In this document: positions 32,139 to 39,759 of the stretch, one piece after another
Layout of the letters: every line of letters starts with the position of its first letter
Position numbering within the stretch: position 1 is the stretch's first letter
Origin: MWCR01 sp041665165
GTDB lineage: Bacteria > Patescibacteriota > Patescibacteriia > 2-12-FULL-60-25
Length of the DNA stretch: 40,340 nt
Direction: 5' to 3'
Assembly: GCA_041665165.1 (NCBI GenBank)
Contig: JBAYJJ010000007.1
Span: 1 to 40,340 of the forward strand
Position numbers and translations under genes: made by a program
The notes under the pieces: model-generated
Database searches by the model: none
Seen by the model: only the letters and a program-made list of their open reading frames with translations
What the model was told of the DNA's origin: nothing

Positions 32139-32187
32139 TCTCCTGCGGCCGTGGCCGCTGTTTAGCGCTCCCTTAGGAACGCTCCCC
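32139..32187 (-). promoter_or_regulatory. GC-rich double hairpin before the 31094 SD
   Basis: On the minus strand an AGCG...GCGCT hairpin (with TTCCTAAGGG between) is followed by GCGGCC-AC-GGCCGC. The second ends next to the AGGAG, so folding could affect ribosome access. The edges are approximate. Confidence 0.5.
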
Positions 32188-32231
32188 GCTTGCATCCGTG
32201 GACTTGGGCGAGGTATGGAAGGTACGGCGAT

Positions 32232-32260
32232 TATTTATCACACACAGACAAACTGGTCAA
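32232..32260 (-). promoter_or_regulatory. Possible promoter of the 31094 gene
   Basis: TTGACC (32255-32260) and TAAATA (32232-32237) are 17 bases apart. The -10 box is weak; GATAAA 2 bases nearer is an alternative at 15-base spacing. Confidence 0.45.
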
Positions 32261-32310
32261 TAAAAAAACCGAGCTCCCGTTTACCCTGGTTGGGCAAGGC
32301 GAACTCGGCG
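32261..32310 (-). terminator. Terminator of the 32314 gene
   Basis: On the minus strand CCGAG and CTCGG enclose a smaller stem (CCC...GGG region), followed by seven T. It begins 4 bases after the stop codon. Confidence 0.65.
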
Positions 32311-32313
32311 AGG

Positions 32314-32769
32314 CTAAGGGCTGTCTCCGGTCATGCGGACAGTCAGGTCATGGACCATTTCGGCCGCGACCTTCATAAACTCGGAAATAAAGCGGAGGGC
32401 GCAGCTTTCCAGAGCCAAGCCGCATGAGGGCAACTCAATGCGAGCATAGGAGCGCAGATTCTGTCCGTGATCGCTCAAGCGGGAGACGTCCTCCACGCCC
32501 GTCTCAATCCTGACAAGCTCCACTGGACGCTCCCTTGCGTCAGGCTTGCACAGCCAGACTTCAAGCGAAAGTTTCGTGTCTACAGTCCCTGTCAGGGACA
32601 CGACTCCTGGGAACCCTACTGCCGCTTGCTCAACATCAAGCAGAAAGCACGAATATCCCCCGCATTCAAAGCTGCCATCCAGGCCATAGCAATCCTGAAG
32701 CTTCAGCTTGAGCAAAAAGGGCAACTCACGAAGTTCTTGCGCAAAGAGCCTTCTCTGCTGATCGTCCAT
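32314..32769 (-). CDS. Unrecognised 151-aa protein with strong SD (stand-alone accessory gene)
   Basis: Starts at MDDQQRRLFAQEL, with AAGGAGG 6 bases before the ATG. The first half is Leu/Cys-rich with alternating hydrophobic residues (LKLKLQDCYGLDGSFECGGYSCFLL), written here only to show four Cys in a short stretch: DCYGL, FECGGYSCF. The second half is predominantly beta then a C-terminal amphipathic helix (RFISEFMKVAAEMVHDL). No family recognised. It lies opposite the sigma-factor gene, and their -35 regions overlap (minus TTGTCA within plus TTGACAA). Confidence 0.75.
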   Translation of the reverse strand: MDDQQRRLFAQELRELPFLLKLKLQDCYGLDGSFECGGYSCFLLDVEQAAVGFPGVVSLTGTVDTKLSLEVWLCKPDARERPVELVRIETGVEDVSRLSDHGQNLRSYARIELPSCGLALESCALRFISEFMKVAAEMVHDLTVRMTGDSP

Positions 32770-32834
32770 CGCAGCCTCCTTCTTTTGTTGGCGCTATATT
32801 GGCAGGAGGTGCGCACATAGTCAACATGTGCTGA

Positions 32835-32861
32835 TTGACAAAATGGAGTTTAATTGATAAT
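32835..32861 (+). promoter_or_regulatory. Sigma-factor gene promoter, near-leaderless
   Basis: Perfect TTGACA (32835-32840) and GATAAT (32856-32861) with a short 15-base spacer. The predicted start at about 32868 is 3 bases before the ATG at 32871. It overlaps a divergent TTGTCA. Confidence 0.6.
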
Positions 32862-32870
32862 TTGAATTGC

Positions 32871-33431
32871 ATGAATGATCAGGAGTTGATAGTCAGATAT
32901 CTGGCCGGCGACAAAGCCGCGTTCAACCTTTTAGTGGAGCGCTATCTTAAAATCGTTTATAGCGTTGCGTTTTATTACGTAAAAAACTCCCCTGATGCCG
33001 AGGATATTGCCCAAGATACATTCATCAAGGTCATGGCTAATCTTAAGAAGTTTGATCTAGCCAAACCCCTCAAACCCTGGGTGTGCCAGATTACCAAGAA
33101 CCAGGCCTTAGACTTGCTCAAGAAAAAGAAAGCCATCCCCTTTTCAATGCTCACGGCTATTGAATCCGACTCCAGTATATTGGATACGCTATCCGATCCA
33201 GCTCCCCTAGTTTCAGAAATAATCGACGCACAAGACGAGCAACAGCGCGTAATCGCGGCTGTCAAAAAACTACCTAAACAGACCCAGGCCATTTTTTACC
33301 TCAGATATGCCCAGGGCATGGGTTTCAATGAAATCGCAAAACAAATCGGTGGCTTGATGAACACTGTCAAAAGCCAGTCCAGACGAGGCTTAATTAGCCT
33401 TAAAAAGCTCTTGGAAGAGCCTAAAATCTGA
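32871..33431 (+). CDS. ECF-type RNA polymerase sigma factor
   Basis: Directs RNA polymerase to a small regulon, often envelope stress. I chose the ATG at 32871 (MNDQELIVRYLAGD); the frame from 32835 would begin inside the promoter. The 186-aa protein has sigma region 2 (FNLLVERYLKIVYSVAFYYV, then SPDAEDIAQDTFIKVM and WVCQITKNQALDLL) and region 4 (VKKLPKQTQAIFYLRYAQG, then FNEIAKQIGGLMNTVKSQSRRG). There is no region 1.1 or 3. It is the first gene of a run that ends in an export system, which it may control. Confidence 0.93.
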   Translation: MNDQELIVRYLAGDKAAFNLLVERYLKIVYSVAFYYVKNSPDAEDIAQDTFIKVMANLKKFDLAKPLKPWVCQITKNQALDLLKKKKAIPFSMLTAIESDSSILDTLSDPAPLVSEIIDAQDEQQRVIAAVKKLPKQTQAIFYLRYAQGMGFNEIAKQIGGLMNTVKSQSRRGLISLKKLLEEPKI

Positions 33432-33489
33432 TTTCGCACCCAAGCAGGCTGTTCGCTCGTATTAGCTGTCAGAAGCAATCTGGACAAAT

Positions 33490-33888
33490 ATGCCTGACAG
33501 CCAATTATTCATGATCCCACCGCCCGACCGCTTAGCTGGCCGGGTCTTTGAAGCTGTAAGGCAAGCTGAAGCAAAAACAGCCAAGCGCAGGGTAATATTC
33601 TTTTCCCTGGCTTTGACTGTTGTTTTTTTGCTCTTGGTTTTGGTCGTGTCTGATTTCCTGATCCAATCCAAGAACTCAGGCTTTGAAACCTATCTTTCCC
33701 TGCTCGTATCTGACTGGCGCGTCTTGCAGTCCAACCTCCCTGATTATGCGGCGACCTTGCTTGAATCTTTCCCGGCAATCCAGTTCGCCATCTCTTTGCT
33801 GTTGGTCACAAGCATACTCGCGATTATGCGCAGGCTTTCCAGGGAAGCGAAACGCCTGACTCTTGCTAACAAGAAACTTGCAAATTAA
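33490..33888 (+). CDS. Membrane protein next to the sigma factor, possible anti-sigma factor
   Basis: A 132-aa protein with a 33-residue cytoplasmic start containing an amphipathic helix (DRLAGRVFEAVRQAEAKTAKRR), a membrane segment at about 34-56 (VIFFSLALTVVFLLLVLVV), an outside loop of about 40 residues and a second segment at about 93-112. There is no zinc HxxxCxxC anti-sigma motif, so the role is inferred from the place just after an ECF sigma gene. It starts 58 bases after the sigma stop. Confidence 0.72.
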   Translation: MPDSQLFMIPPPDRLAGRVFEAVRQAEAKTAKRRVIFFSLALTVVFLLLVLVVSDFLIQSKNSGFETYLSLLVSDWRVLQSNLPDYAATLLESFPAIQFAISLLLVTSILAIMRRLSREAKRLTLANKKLAN

Positions 33889-33892
33889 AAAT

Positions 33893-34426
33893 ATGGACAC
33901 AGAAAATACGCCTCAAGATATTGAAGCGGCCCCGAAAAAGCCAGGACTGCTTGAATCAAAAAACTTCACGGTAATGCTCGTGTCGCTCACGATTATCGCT
34001 GCTTTGTTTTTGTCTTTCAGAATCGGAATGTTCGTCGGCTTCCGCCAGGCCACGACTTCGTATGAATACGGCGCCAGCTATCACCGCGTTTTTGGCGGAC
34101 CTCAGGCCAGCTTCATGGTCAGCATGCCTATGACCAACGCTCGTTTTCAAATTCCTGTCCCTCCCCCAATGGACGATTTCATGGGCCAGGATTACATGAG
34201 TGCGCACGGAATTTTCGGCCAAGTCCTGGAAAATGACGGAAATGTGCTGATTATCAACTCAAAAAATGGCGAGAGGACAGTTATGGTTTCGCGCGATACA
34301 GCCATCCGCCGCGGCAATACGCAAATCATGCCTGACGACATTGGCCCGAACAGCCAGGCCGTGATCATCGGTTCAACAGACGAACAAGGTCAGATCCAGG
34401 CAAAATTGATCAGAATATTCCCCTAA
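33893..34426 (+). CDS. Membrane-anchored DUF5666-like protein
   Basis: From MDTENTPQDI (33893) it is 177 aa. One membrane segment lies at about residues 26-47 (FTVMLVSLTIIAALFLSFRIG), then a Tyr/Pro/Met-rich linker, then a small beta domain (GIFGQVLENDGNVLIINSKN... IIGSTDEQGQIQAKLIRI) resembling DUF5666. The same layout recurs in the last gene of the run (38510). It probably works outside the membrane with the export system that follows 7 bases later. Confidence 0.78.
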   Translation: MDTENTPQDIEAAPKKPGLLESKNFTVMLVSLTIIAALFLSFRIGMFVGFRQATTSYEYGASYHRVFGGPQASFMVSMPMTNARFQIPVPPPMDDFMGQDYMSAHGIFGQVLENDGNVLIINSKNGERTVMVSRDTAIRRGNTQIMPDDIGPNSQAVIIGSTDEQGQIQAKLIRIFP

Positions 34427-34433
34427 CAAAATT

Positions 34434-36413
34434 ATGAAAAGAATTTTCCACCACGTCAGGACCCACAAGAAAAAGTACGCCATTGCCTCGCTGTTAGTCG
34501 CAGCGCCTTTGGCTTTCATGACGTATCAAAAAATTGAGACGCCGCAGGTTGAGACGAAATACGTCACGTCCACCGTGCAAAAAGAGATGTTCATCACCTC
34601 GCTTTCTGGTTCAGGCCAGGTGGCCAGCCAATCCCAGCTGGATCTGCGGTCAAAAGCCGGCGGCACAATCACATCCATTGCAGTCAAAAACGGTCAGACA
34701 GTCAAAGCCGGAGACATGCTCATGACAATCGACGACCAGGATGCACGCAAGACAGTGCGCGATGCCCAACAAGCAGTCGGAGACTCTGAACTCAGTTTGC
34801 AGAATGCTCAGCTCAGCTTGGCGAAACTGAAAAAATCAGCTTCAGCTTCTGCTTTGCAACAGGCGAATGATGCGCTCAACCAGGCAAAACGCGATTTGGC
34901 CAAGCTCCAGGAACCACCGAATGCATTGGATCTCCAACAAGCGCAATCCCAGGTCGATTCCGCAGAACTTAACGCCAAGCTCGCAGACGACAATAAGACT
35001 CCTTTAGTTGTCCGCAATGCATATGACAACTCAGTCTTGGCCTTGAAGACGACTGAGCAGGCGCTCAAGGACGCGCTAGCGCATTCGGATAATATTTTAG
35101 GCATAGACAACACGATTACCAACATCGGATACAAGACTACGCTGTCTGTTTTTGATTCCAGCCAATTAGACAAGGCCGAGGCGCAATATCAAGTCGCCAA
35201 AAGCCAAACCAATAGCGTGTCAGCGACCATAGATAATCTTGCTTTGCAGAACGAGGACGCGGCCAAGATAGATGCGGCCATAGATTCGACCAACCAGGCC
35301 CTGAATGAGTCTCTTGAGCTTTTAGACTATACATATAATGTATTGACTTATACGCCAGCCTCGGCCCAGCTCACGCAATCAAGCTTAGACCAATTGAAAT
35401 CAACAATCTCGTCAGATCGATCAAGCATCAACAGCCGCTCCTCTGCTTTAATCAGCCAGAAACAGACTTTGACCCAAGCTTACACCTCATATCAAAGTTC
35501 ATTGATCCAATTGCAATCTGCCAAAAATAGTTTGGCGAAATTGCAAGAGCCGATAAGCGAGGCGGATTTGGCTGCTGCCCAGGAAAAAATAACCGAACGA
35601 CAGCAAGCCTTGGACGAACTAAATGCTGGCGCTGATGCCATTGATATCAAGCTGTCTGAAAACTCAGTCCTATCCAGGCGATCGGCTTTGACCACAGCCA
35701 GGAACAAACTGGCGGACGCTGAAGAGGCTTTGCAGAACTACCAAGTGCGCGCCCCATTTGATTTCATGGTCGCCAAGCTCCAAGTCCAGATGCATGACCA
35801 GGCTTCTTCGGGCGGGGCAATCGCAACAGTGATCTCAAACCAGAAGATGGCTACCTTGTCCTTGAACGAAGTTGATGTAGCTAAGGTAAAAGTCAGTCAA
35901 AAAGCCACGCTCACCTTTGATGCTATCGATGGGCTGAGCATTTCCGGCGAAGTAGCTGAAGTAAGCACTTTAGGCACAGCCAGCCAGGGCGTTGTGTCGT
36001 ATGACGTCAAAATATTGTTTGACACGCAAGATGAACGCGTTAAATCCGGCATGAGCGTGAACGCGTCAATCATTACCTTTACCCAAGAAAATGCTTTGGT
36101 TGTTCCGAACTCTGCCATCAAATCCAGCGGGGGCCAATCCTATGTGCTGCTGGTCAACAATCCTCCGACTGACCAACAGGCTTCTAACGCAGGTATTACG
36201 CTTGCTACTCCCCCGGTCATGCAAGCCGTGACCTTGGGTGCGGCTAACGACACAGTGACAATTCTCACCGAAGGTTTGAACGAAGGCCAAACTGTGGTGA
36301 CCAAGACCATTGATCCGTCTGCGACCAAGACTACTGCAGCGACTGGGTCCTCATCGCTCGGCGGCATTAAGATACCGGGCGTAAGCGGTGGCGGCGGAGC
36401 TATGGGCAGGTAA
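34434..36413 (+). CDS. MacA/HlyD-type membrane fusion (adaptor) protein
   Basis: Links an inner-membrane transporter to the outside. The 659-aa protein is long for the family. It has a membrane segment (about residues 14-32), a biotinyl/lipoyl-like half (GGTITSIAVKNGQTVKAGDMLMTIDDQD near 80-105; key part AVKNGQTVKAGDML), an unusually long coiled-coil with repeated AxxxLxxAKxxLAKLQEP heptads (LAKLQEP occurs at about 155 and 370), the second half-motif YQVRAPFDFMVAKLQVQ near 438, and beta-barrel parts. The tail is Gly/Ser-rich. Start after a 7-base gap. Confidence 0.9.
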   Translation: MKRIFHHVRTHKKKYAIASLLVAAPLAFMTYQKIETPQVETKYVTSTVQKEMFITSLSGSGQVASQSQLDLRSKAGGTITSIAVKNGQTVKAGDMLMTIDDQDARKTVRDAQQAVGDSELSLQNAQLSLAKLKKSASASALQQANDALNQAKRDLAKLQEPPNALDLQQAQSQVDSAELNAKLADDNKTPLVVRNAYDNSVLALKTTEQALKDALAHSDNILGIDNTITNIGYKTTLSVFDSSQLDKAEAQYQVAKSQTNSVSATIDNLALQNEDAAKIDAAIDSTNQALNESLELLDYTYNVLTYTPASAQLTQSSLDQLKSTISSDRSSINSRSSALISQKQTLTQAYTSYQSSLIQLQSAKNSLAKLQEPISEADLAAAQEKITERQQALDELNAGADAIDIKLSENSVLSRRSALTTARNKLADAEEALQNYQVRAPFDFMVAKLQVQMHDQASSGGAIATVISNQKMATLSLNEVDVAKVKVSQKATLTFDAIDGLSISGEVAEVSTLGTASQGVVSYDVKILFDTQDERVKSGMSVNASIITFTQENALVVPNSAIKSSGGQSYVLLVNNPPTDQQASNAGITLATPPVMQAVTLGAANDTVTILTEGLNEGQTVVTKTIDPSATKTTAATGSSSLGGIKIPGVSGGGGAMGR

Positions 36414-36417
36414 AATT

Positions 36418-37089
36418 ATGATCCAACTTCAAAACGTCACTAAAACTTATAAAACCGGCGACATTGAGTATAACGCTTTGAATGACGTATCATTTAGCAT
36501 TGAAAAAGGAGAATATGTGGCTATCATGGGGCCGTCAGGCTCTGGCAAATCAACTTTGATGCACATTTTGGGTGCGCTTGATGTGCCTACCTCTGGCAGC
36601 TATCTGCTGGACGGCAAAGATGTGGCCAAACTGGATGAGGATGAACTGACCAAGATCCGCAAGGGCAAGATCGGCTATGTTTTCCAGTCTTTCAACCTTT
36701 TGCCGCGCTCAACCGTGCTGCGCAATGTAATGTTGCCTTTGGTTTACGCCGGGGTGCCGCGCGAAGAGCGCAAGGCGCGCGCTGAAAAAGCGCTCAGAGC
36801 CGCAGGTTTGGATGAAACGCATTTCATGCATTTGTCCAACCAGATTTCCGGTGGACAAATGCAGCGCGTGGCCATTGCCCGGGCCTTGGTGAATGATCCC
36901 CTGCTCATCTTGGCCGACGAACCGACTGGAAACCTGGATACCAAGACTGGCGATTTCGTGCTCCAGACATTCAAGCAACTGAACGAGAAAGGCCACACTA
37001 TCATCTTGATTACGCATGAACGCGACGTGGCTGACCATGCCCAAAGGACGATTGTCATACGCGACGGACAGGTCATGCAAAACCCCTAA
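36418..37089 (+). CDS. MacB/LolD-type ABC transporter ATPase
   Basis: Powers the FtsX-type permease that follows. From MIQLQNVTKTYKTGDIEYNA (36418) it is 223 aa, 4 bases after the adaptor gene. Walker A is GPSGSGKST (about residue 38-46), Q-loop FQSFNLLPR, signature ISGGQMQRVAIARAL, Walker B LILADEPTGNLD, H-loop LITHERDVA. The frame also runs upstream to 36388 inside the adaptor gene, which I consider an extension. Confidence 0.94.
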   Translation: MIQLQNVTKTYKTGDIEYNALNDVSFSIEKGEYVAIMGPSGSGKSTLMHILGALDVPTSGSYLLDGKDVAKLDEDELTKIRKGKIGYVFQSFNLLPRSTVLRNVMLPLVYAGVPREERKARAEKALRAAGLDETHFMHLSNQISGGQMQRVAIARALVNDPLLILADEPTGNLDTKTGDFVLQTFKQLNEKGHTIILITHERDVADHAQRTIVIRDGQVMQNP

Positions 37090-37096
37090 CCTACCC

Positions 37097-37193
37097 TGTC
37101 ATTGCGAGCGATAGCGCGGCAATCTCTTACAAAATTACTGATGCACATCGGTATCCCAGTATGAGATTGCTTCACTGCTCGTTCGCAATGACA
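37097..37193. repeat. GTCATTGCGAGCG-type palindrome inside the export operon
   Basis: TGTCATTGCGA (37097-37107) pairs with TCGCAATGACA (37183-37193), and GCAATCTC (37119-37126) with GAGATTGC (37163-37170). The pattern matches a widespread bacterial palindrome. It fills the 111-base gap between the ATPase and permease genes. Confidence 0.9.
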
Positions 37194-37200
37194 ATAGAAT

Positions 37201-38424
37201 ATGAATCCATTAGACCTGCTTGAAGAAACCTACCTGGCATTATCAGCCAACAAGGCCCGCTCAGCGCTCACGATTTTAGGTATTGTCATTGGCATCGCCT
37301 CTGTGATCGCTATGGTATCGCTTGGCCAAGGCGCACAGCAAAGCATCCAAACCAGCATCCAGGCTTCGGGTTCAAATCTTTTGATTGTCATGCCTGGCGC
37401 TCAGCGCGGTGTTGGCCAGCAAGTAAGCAGCGGCCGCGGCAGCGCGCAGTCCCTCACCCAAGGCGATGCAGATGCCATTGTTGCGCAGATTCAAAACGTA
37501 AACGCTTCCGCCCCCGAAGTGTCCAAACGCTACCAAATTACAGCGAAAGGTATAAATACCAATACTTCGGTCATCGGCACCACGCCCTCATATACGACAG
37601 TCAGAAATTTCGAGATTGACCAAGGAGCTTTCATTTCGTCACAGGACGTAAAATCCAATTCCAAGGTCGCTGTTTTGGGTCCGACTACGCGCGACGATCT
37701 TTTTGGCACTGACGCGGATGCTGTCGGAAAAACCATCAAGATAAACAGCATGGAGTTTAAAATCATTGGCGTGACCAAGGCTAAAGGCGGGAGCGGATTC
37801 TCCAACCCGGATGACGCCATCTACATCCCTATCTCTACGGCTCAGCGCTACATGACCGGCAATCAGTATGTTTCAACCATCTATATCCAGGCAACAAATG
37901 AGAGCGTTATGACAGAGGTGCAAAACGACCTTACCAGCTTATTGCTTGAGCGCCATAAAATCAGCGACCCAACGGCTGCGGATTTCTCGGTTATGAACCA
38001 AGCGGACTTGGTTGCCACGGCCTCAAGCGTGCTCAGCACTCTTACGGCTTTGCTGGCAGCCATTGCCGGCATCTCACTCGTGGTCGGCGGCATTGGCATC
38101 ATGAATATGATGTTGACTTCAGTTACGGAACGCACGCGCGAAATCGGTTTGCGCAAAGCCATTGGTGCGCACAGGCGCGAAATAAGCTATCAGTTTTTGG
38201 CTGAATCCGTAGCCTTGACCTTTATCGGCGGATTTATCGGCATTATCTTGGGCTGGCTGGCGTCGCTCGCAATCTCCAAACTCGCTGGTATGGCTACAAG
38301 CATATCTGTCTCCTCTATTTTGATCGCCTGCGCCGTCTCAGCCGGCATAGGAATCGTGTTCGGCTATTACCCGGCCATGCGCGCGGCCAAGCTCAACCCG
38401 ATTGATGCGCTCAGACATGAATAA
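37201..38424 (+). CDS. MacB-type ABC transporter permease
   Basis: Membrane part of the export system. The 407-aa protein has a first membrane segment within residues 20-45 (SALTILGIVIGIASVIAMVSLGQGA), a large extracellular MacB-PCD domain (about 50-275), and three C-terminal membrane segments with the FtsX signature (GGIGIMNMMLTSVTERTREIGLRKAIGA). No ATPase domain is attached, unlike E. coli MacB, and the ATPase is the separate gene before. It lacks an SD. Confidence 0.94.
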   Translation: MNPLDLLEETYLALSANKARSALTILGIVIGIASVIAMVSLGQGAQQSIQTSIQASGSNLLIVMPGAQRGVGQQVSSGRGSAQSLTQGDADAIVAQIQNVNASAPEVSKRYQITAKGINTNTSVIGTTPSYTTVRNFEIDQGAFISSQDVKSNSKVAVLGPTTRDDLFGTDADAVGKTIKINSMEFKIIGVTKAKGGSGFSNPDDAIYIPISTAQRYMTGNQYVSTIYIQATNESVMTEVQNDLTSLLLERHKISDPTAADFSVMNQADLVATASSVLSTLTALLAAIAGISLVVGGIGIMNMMLTSVTERTREIGLRKAIGAHRREISYQFLAESVALTFIGGFIGIILGWLASLAISKLAGMATSISVSSILIACAVSAGIGIVFGYYPAMRAAKLNPIDALRHE

Positions 38425-38509
38425 CTCTTAAAAACACCAAGAAACAAGATACAAACATCAAACAAACAGCAACTCTCAAATCTCAATTACTAATTTTTAT
38501 CACACGGTT

Positions 38510-39007
38510 ATGAAGACAAACATCATCTTTGCAGTCATATTCACTTTACTCGTTGCAGGCGCAGGCGGCTTTTACGGCGGTATGAAATACCAGCAGACCA
38601 AAGCTCCCCAAAACATTGGGTTCATGGCCAACGGCGCCGCAGGTGGCGGTCGTATGTTAAGGACGTTTAATGGCGAGGCTGGCACGGGCGGAGCAGGGTC
38701 CGTAGGCGCGATGCGAGCTAATTTCGCCAACGGACAAGTGCTTTCTCTGGAAGGCAAGACGTTGACACTGAAAACTCAGGATGGCGGTTCAAAGATCGTG
38801 TTCTTGACTGATGCGACGCAAATCCAAAAAATGGACAAAGCCGCACCCAGTGACTTGGCAAACGAAAAGTACGTGACAATAACCGGCACGACCAATTCTG
38901 ACGGCAGCCTTACGGCCGCGACCATCCAACTCAGGGACGCTCCTCCTGCGCAGGTGCAGGATAAAAATGCTCTAGCTCCAAGCCAAGCAGGAACTCAAGT
39001 AAAATAA
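38510..39007 (+). CDS. Membrane-anchored DUF5666-like protein
   Basis: A 165-aa protein with a membrane or signal segment at about residues 5-24 (IFAVIFTLLVAGAGGFYGG), a Gly-rich linker (GAAGGGRM, GTGGAGSVGA), then the beta domain GQVLSLEGKTLTLKTQDGGSKIVF...VTITGTTNSDGSLTAATIQLR. It resembles the 33893 gene in order and in the beta domain, so the export operon is flanked by two such proteins. It follows the permease by 85 bases and is closed by a strong terminator. Confidence 0.82.
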   Translation: MKTNIIFAVIFTLLVAGAGGFYGGMKYQQTKAPQNIGFMANGAAGGGRMLRTFNGEAGTGGAGSVGAMRANFANGQVLSLEGKTLTLKTQDGGSKIVFLTDATQIQKMDKAAPSDLANEKYVTITGTTNSDGSLTAATIQLRDAPPAQVQDKNALAPSQAGTQVK

Positions 39008-39014
39008 AGTCTAC

Positions 39015-39041
39015 AAAAAACCACCTTGCGGTGGTTTTTTG
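39015..39041. terminator. Bidirectional terminator, copy 1
   Basis: AAAAAACCACC pairs perfectly with GGTGGTTTTTT around TTGC. It ends the export operon, and a matching copy lies at 39734. Confidence 0.93.
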
Positions 39042-39207
39042 ATTCTCCAGATCGCAGAACCCGTTGCACAGATCCTATGATCCAGAGGGGAGAAATAAGT
39101 TTAATTCTCTCCCTAGGAGGCCTTGCCCATATTGGGTAAGGTTGATTAGCAATTTGTAAATATGCCAATCAGGTTAAGCTAGCTAAGATTCATTAAGCAC
39201 TGCGACT
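39042..39207. other. Intergenic region with two hairpins
   Basis: Two inverted repeats are visible: AGGGGAGAAAT/AATTCTCTCCCT (about 39094-39117) and CCTTGCCCA/TGGGTAAGG (39121-39142). Neither is followed by a clear U-run on either strand. No gene and no RNA family recognised. Confidence 0.45.
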
Positions 39208-39654
39208 TCAGACTGGGATCACGAGAGAAAGCGAATCGAATGCTCGGTGCGGGTTTTCCATGTAATACTTACCAGTCGCTTCGAGAACATGAAGCTGGCA
39301 CTGTTTCGTGACAGAACTCAGCAGGGCGTTCTTCATCTTATCCCAATGGTTCAAGGCCCAAGCCAAGCCCACGAGATAATAGACGTAAACGAACGGGTAC
39401 GAATGCGCTACTGGATACTTTTCGTGAGACCTCATCTTGCCGATGAATTGCGTATCCACGAAGACCGTGAAGCCCGCAGCCATTAGGCCCTCGGCAAAAC
39501 TGATGATGCACGATTCCCGAGAAACCCGCACTCCCGTGGCAAAGTAAATTTCGGCCTGGGGATCTACCCGCCACGAATATCCACGTTCATCGGTTATTCG
39601 AACTGACCGCTCTGCACCTGCCCAACCTGTCCTGTGAATGATCAAATGCCCCAT
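39208..39654 (-). CDS. Unrecognised 148-aa protein with strong SD (stand-alone accessory gene)
   Basis: Starts at MGHLIIHRTGWAGAERSV, with AAGGAGG 7 bases before the ATG. The N-terminal part is beta-rich (SVRITDERGYSWRVD), the middle has an aromatic hydrophobic helix (SYPFVYVYYLVGLAWALNHW) that is too polar at its ends to call a membrane segment with confidence, and the C-terminal part is mixed. No family recognised. It has its own promoter, and identical terminator hairpins lie on both sides (39015, 39734). Confidence 0.78.
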   Translation of the reverse strand: MGHLIIHRTGWAGAERSVRITDERGYSWRVDPQAEIYFATGVRVSRESCIISFAEGLMAAGFTVFVDTQFIGKMRSHEKYPVAHSYPFVYVYYLVGLAWALNHWDKMKNALLSSVTKQCQLHVLEATGKYYMENPHRAFDSLSLVIPV

Positions 39655-39687
39655 CTCTGCCTCCTTGTGGTTGATGGAATGAGGCTT

Positions 39688-39716
39688 AATGTATCACAAA
39701 ATGACTCTTTTGTCAA
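39688..39716 (-). promoter_or_regulatory. Promoter of the 39208 gene
   Basis: TTGACA (39711-39716) and TACATT (39688-39693) on the minus strand are 17 bases apart, with TGA before the -10 box. Confidence 0.72.
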
Positions 39717-39733
39717 GAGTTTCACAGGCTCTC

Positions 39734-39759
39734 AAAAACCACCTTGCGGTGGTTTTTTG
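39734..39759. terminator. Bidirectional terminator, copy 2
   Basis: The same stem and TTGC loop as at 39015, one A shorter at the left, directly after the helicase stop codon. Confidence 0.93.
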
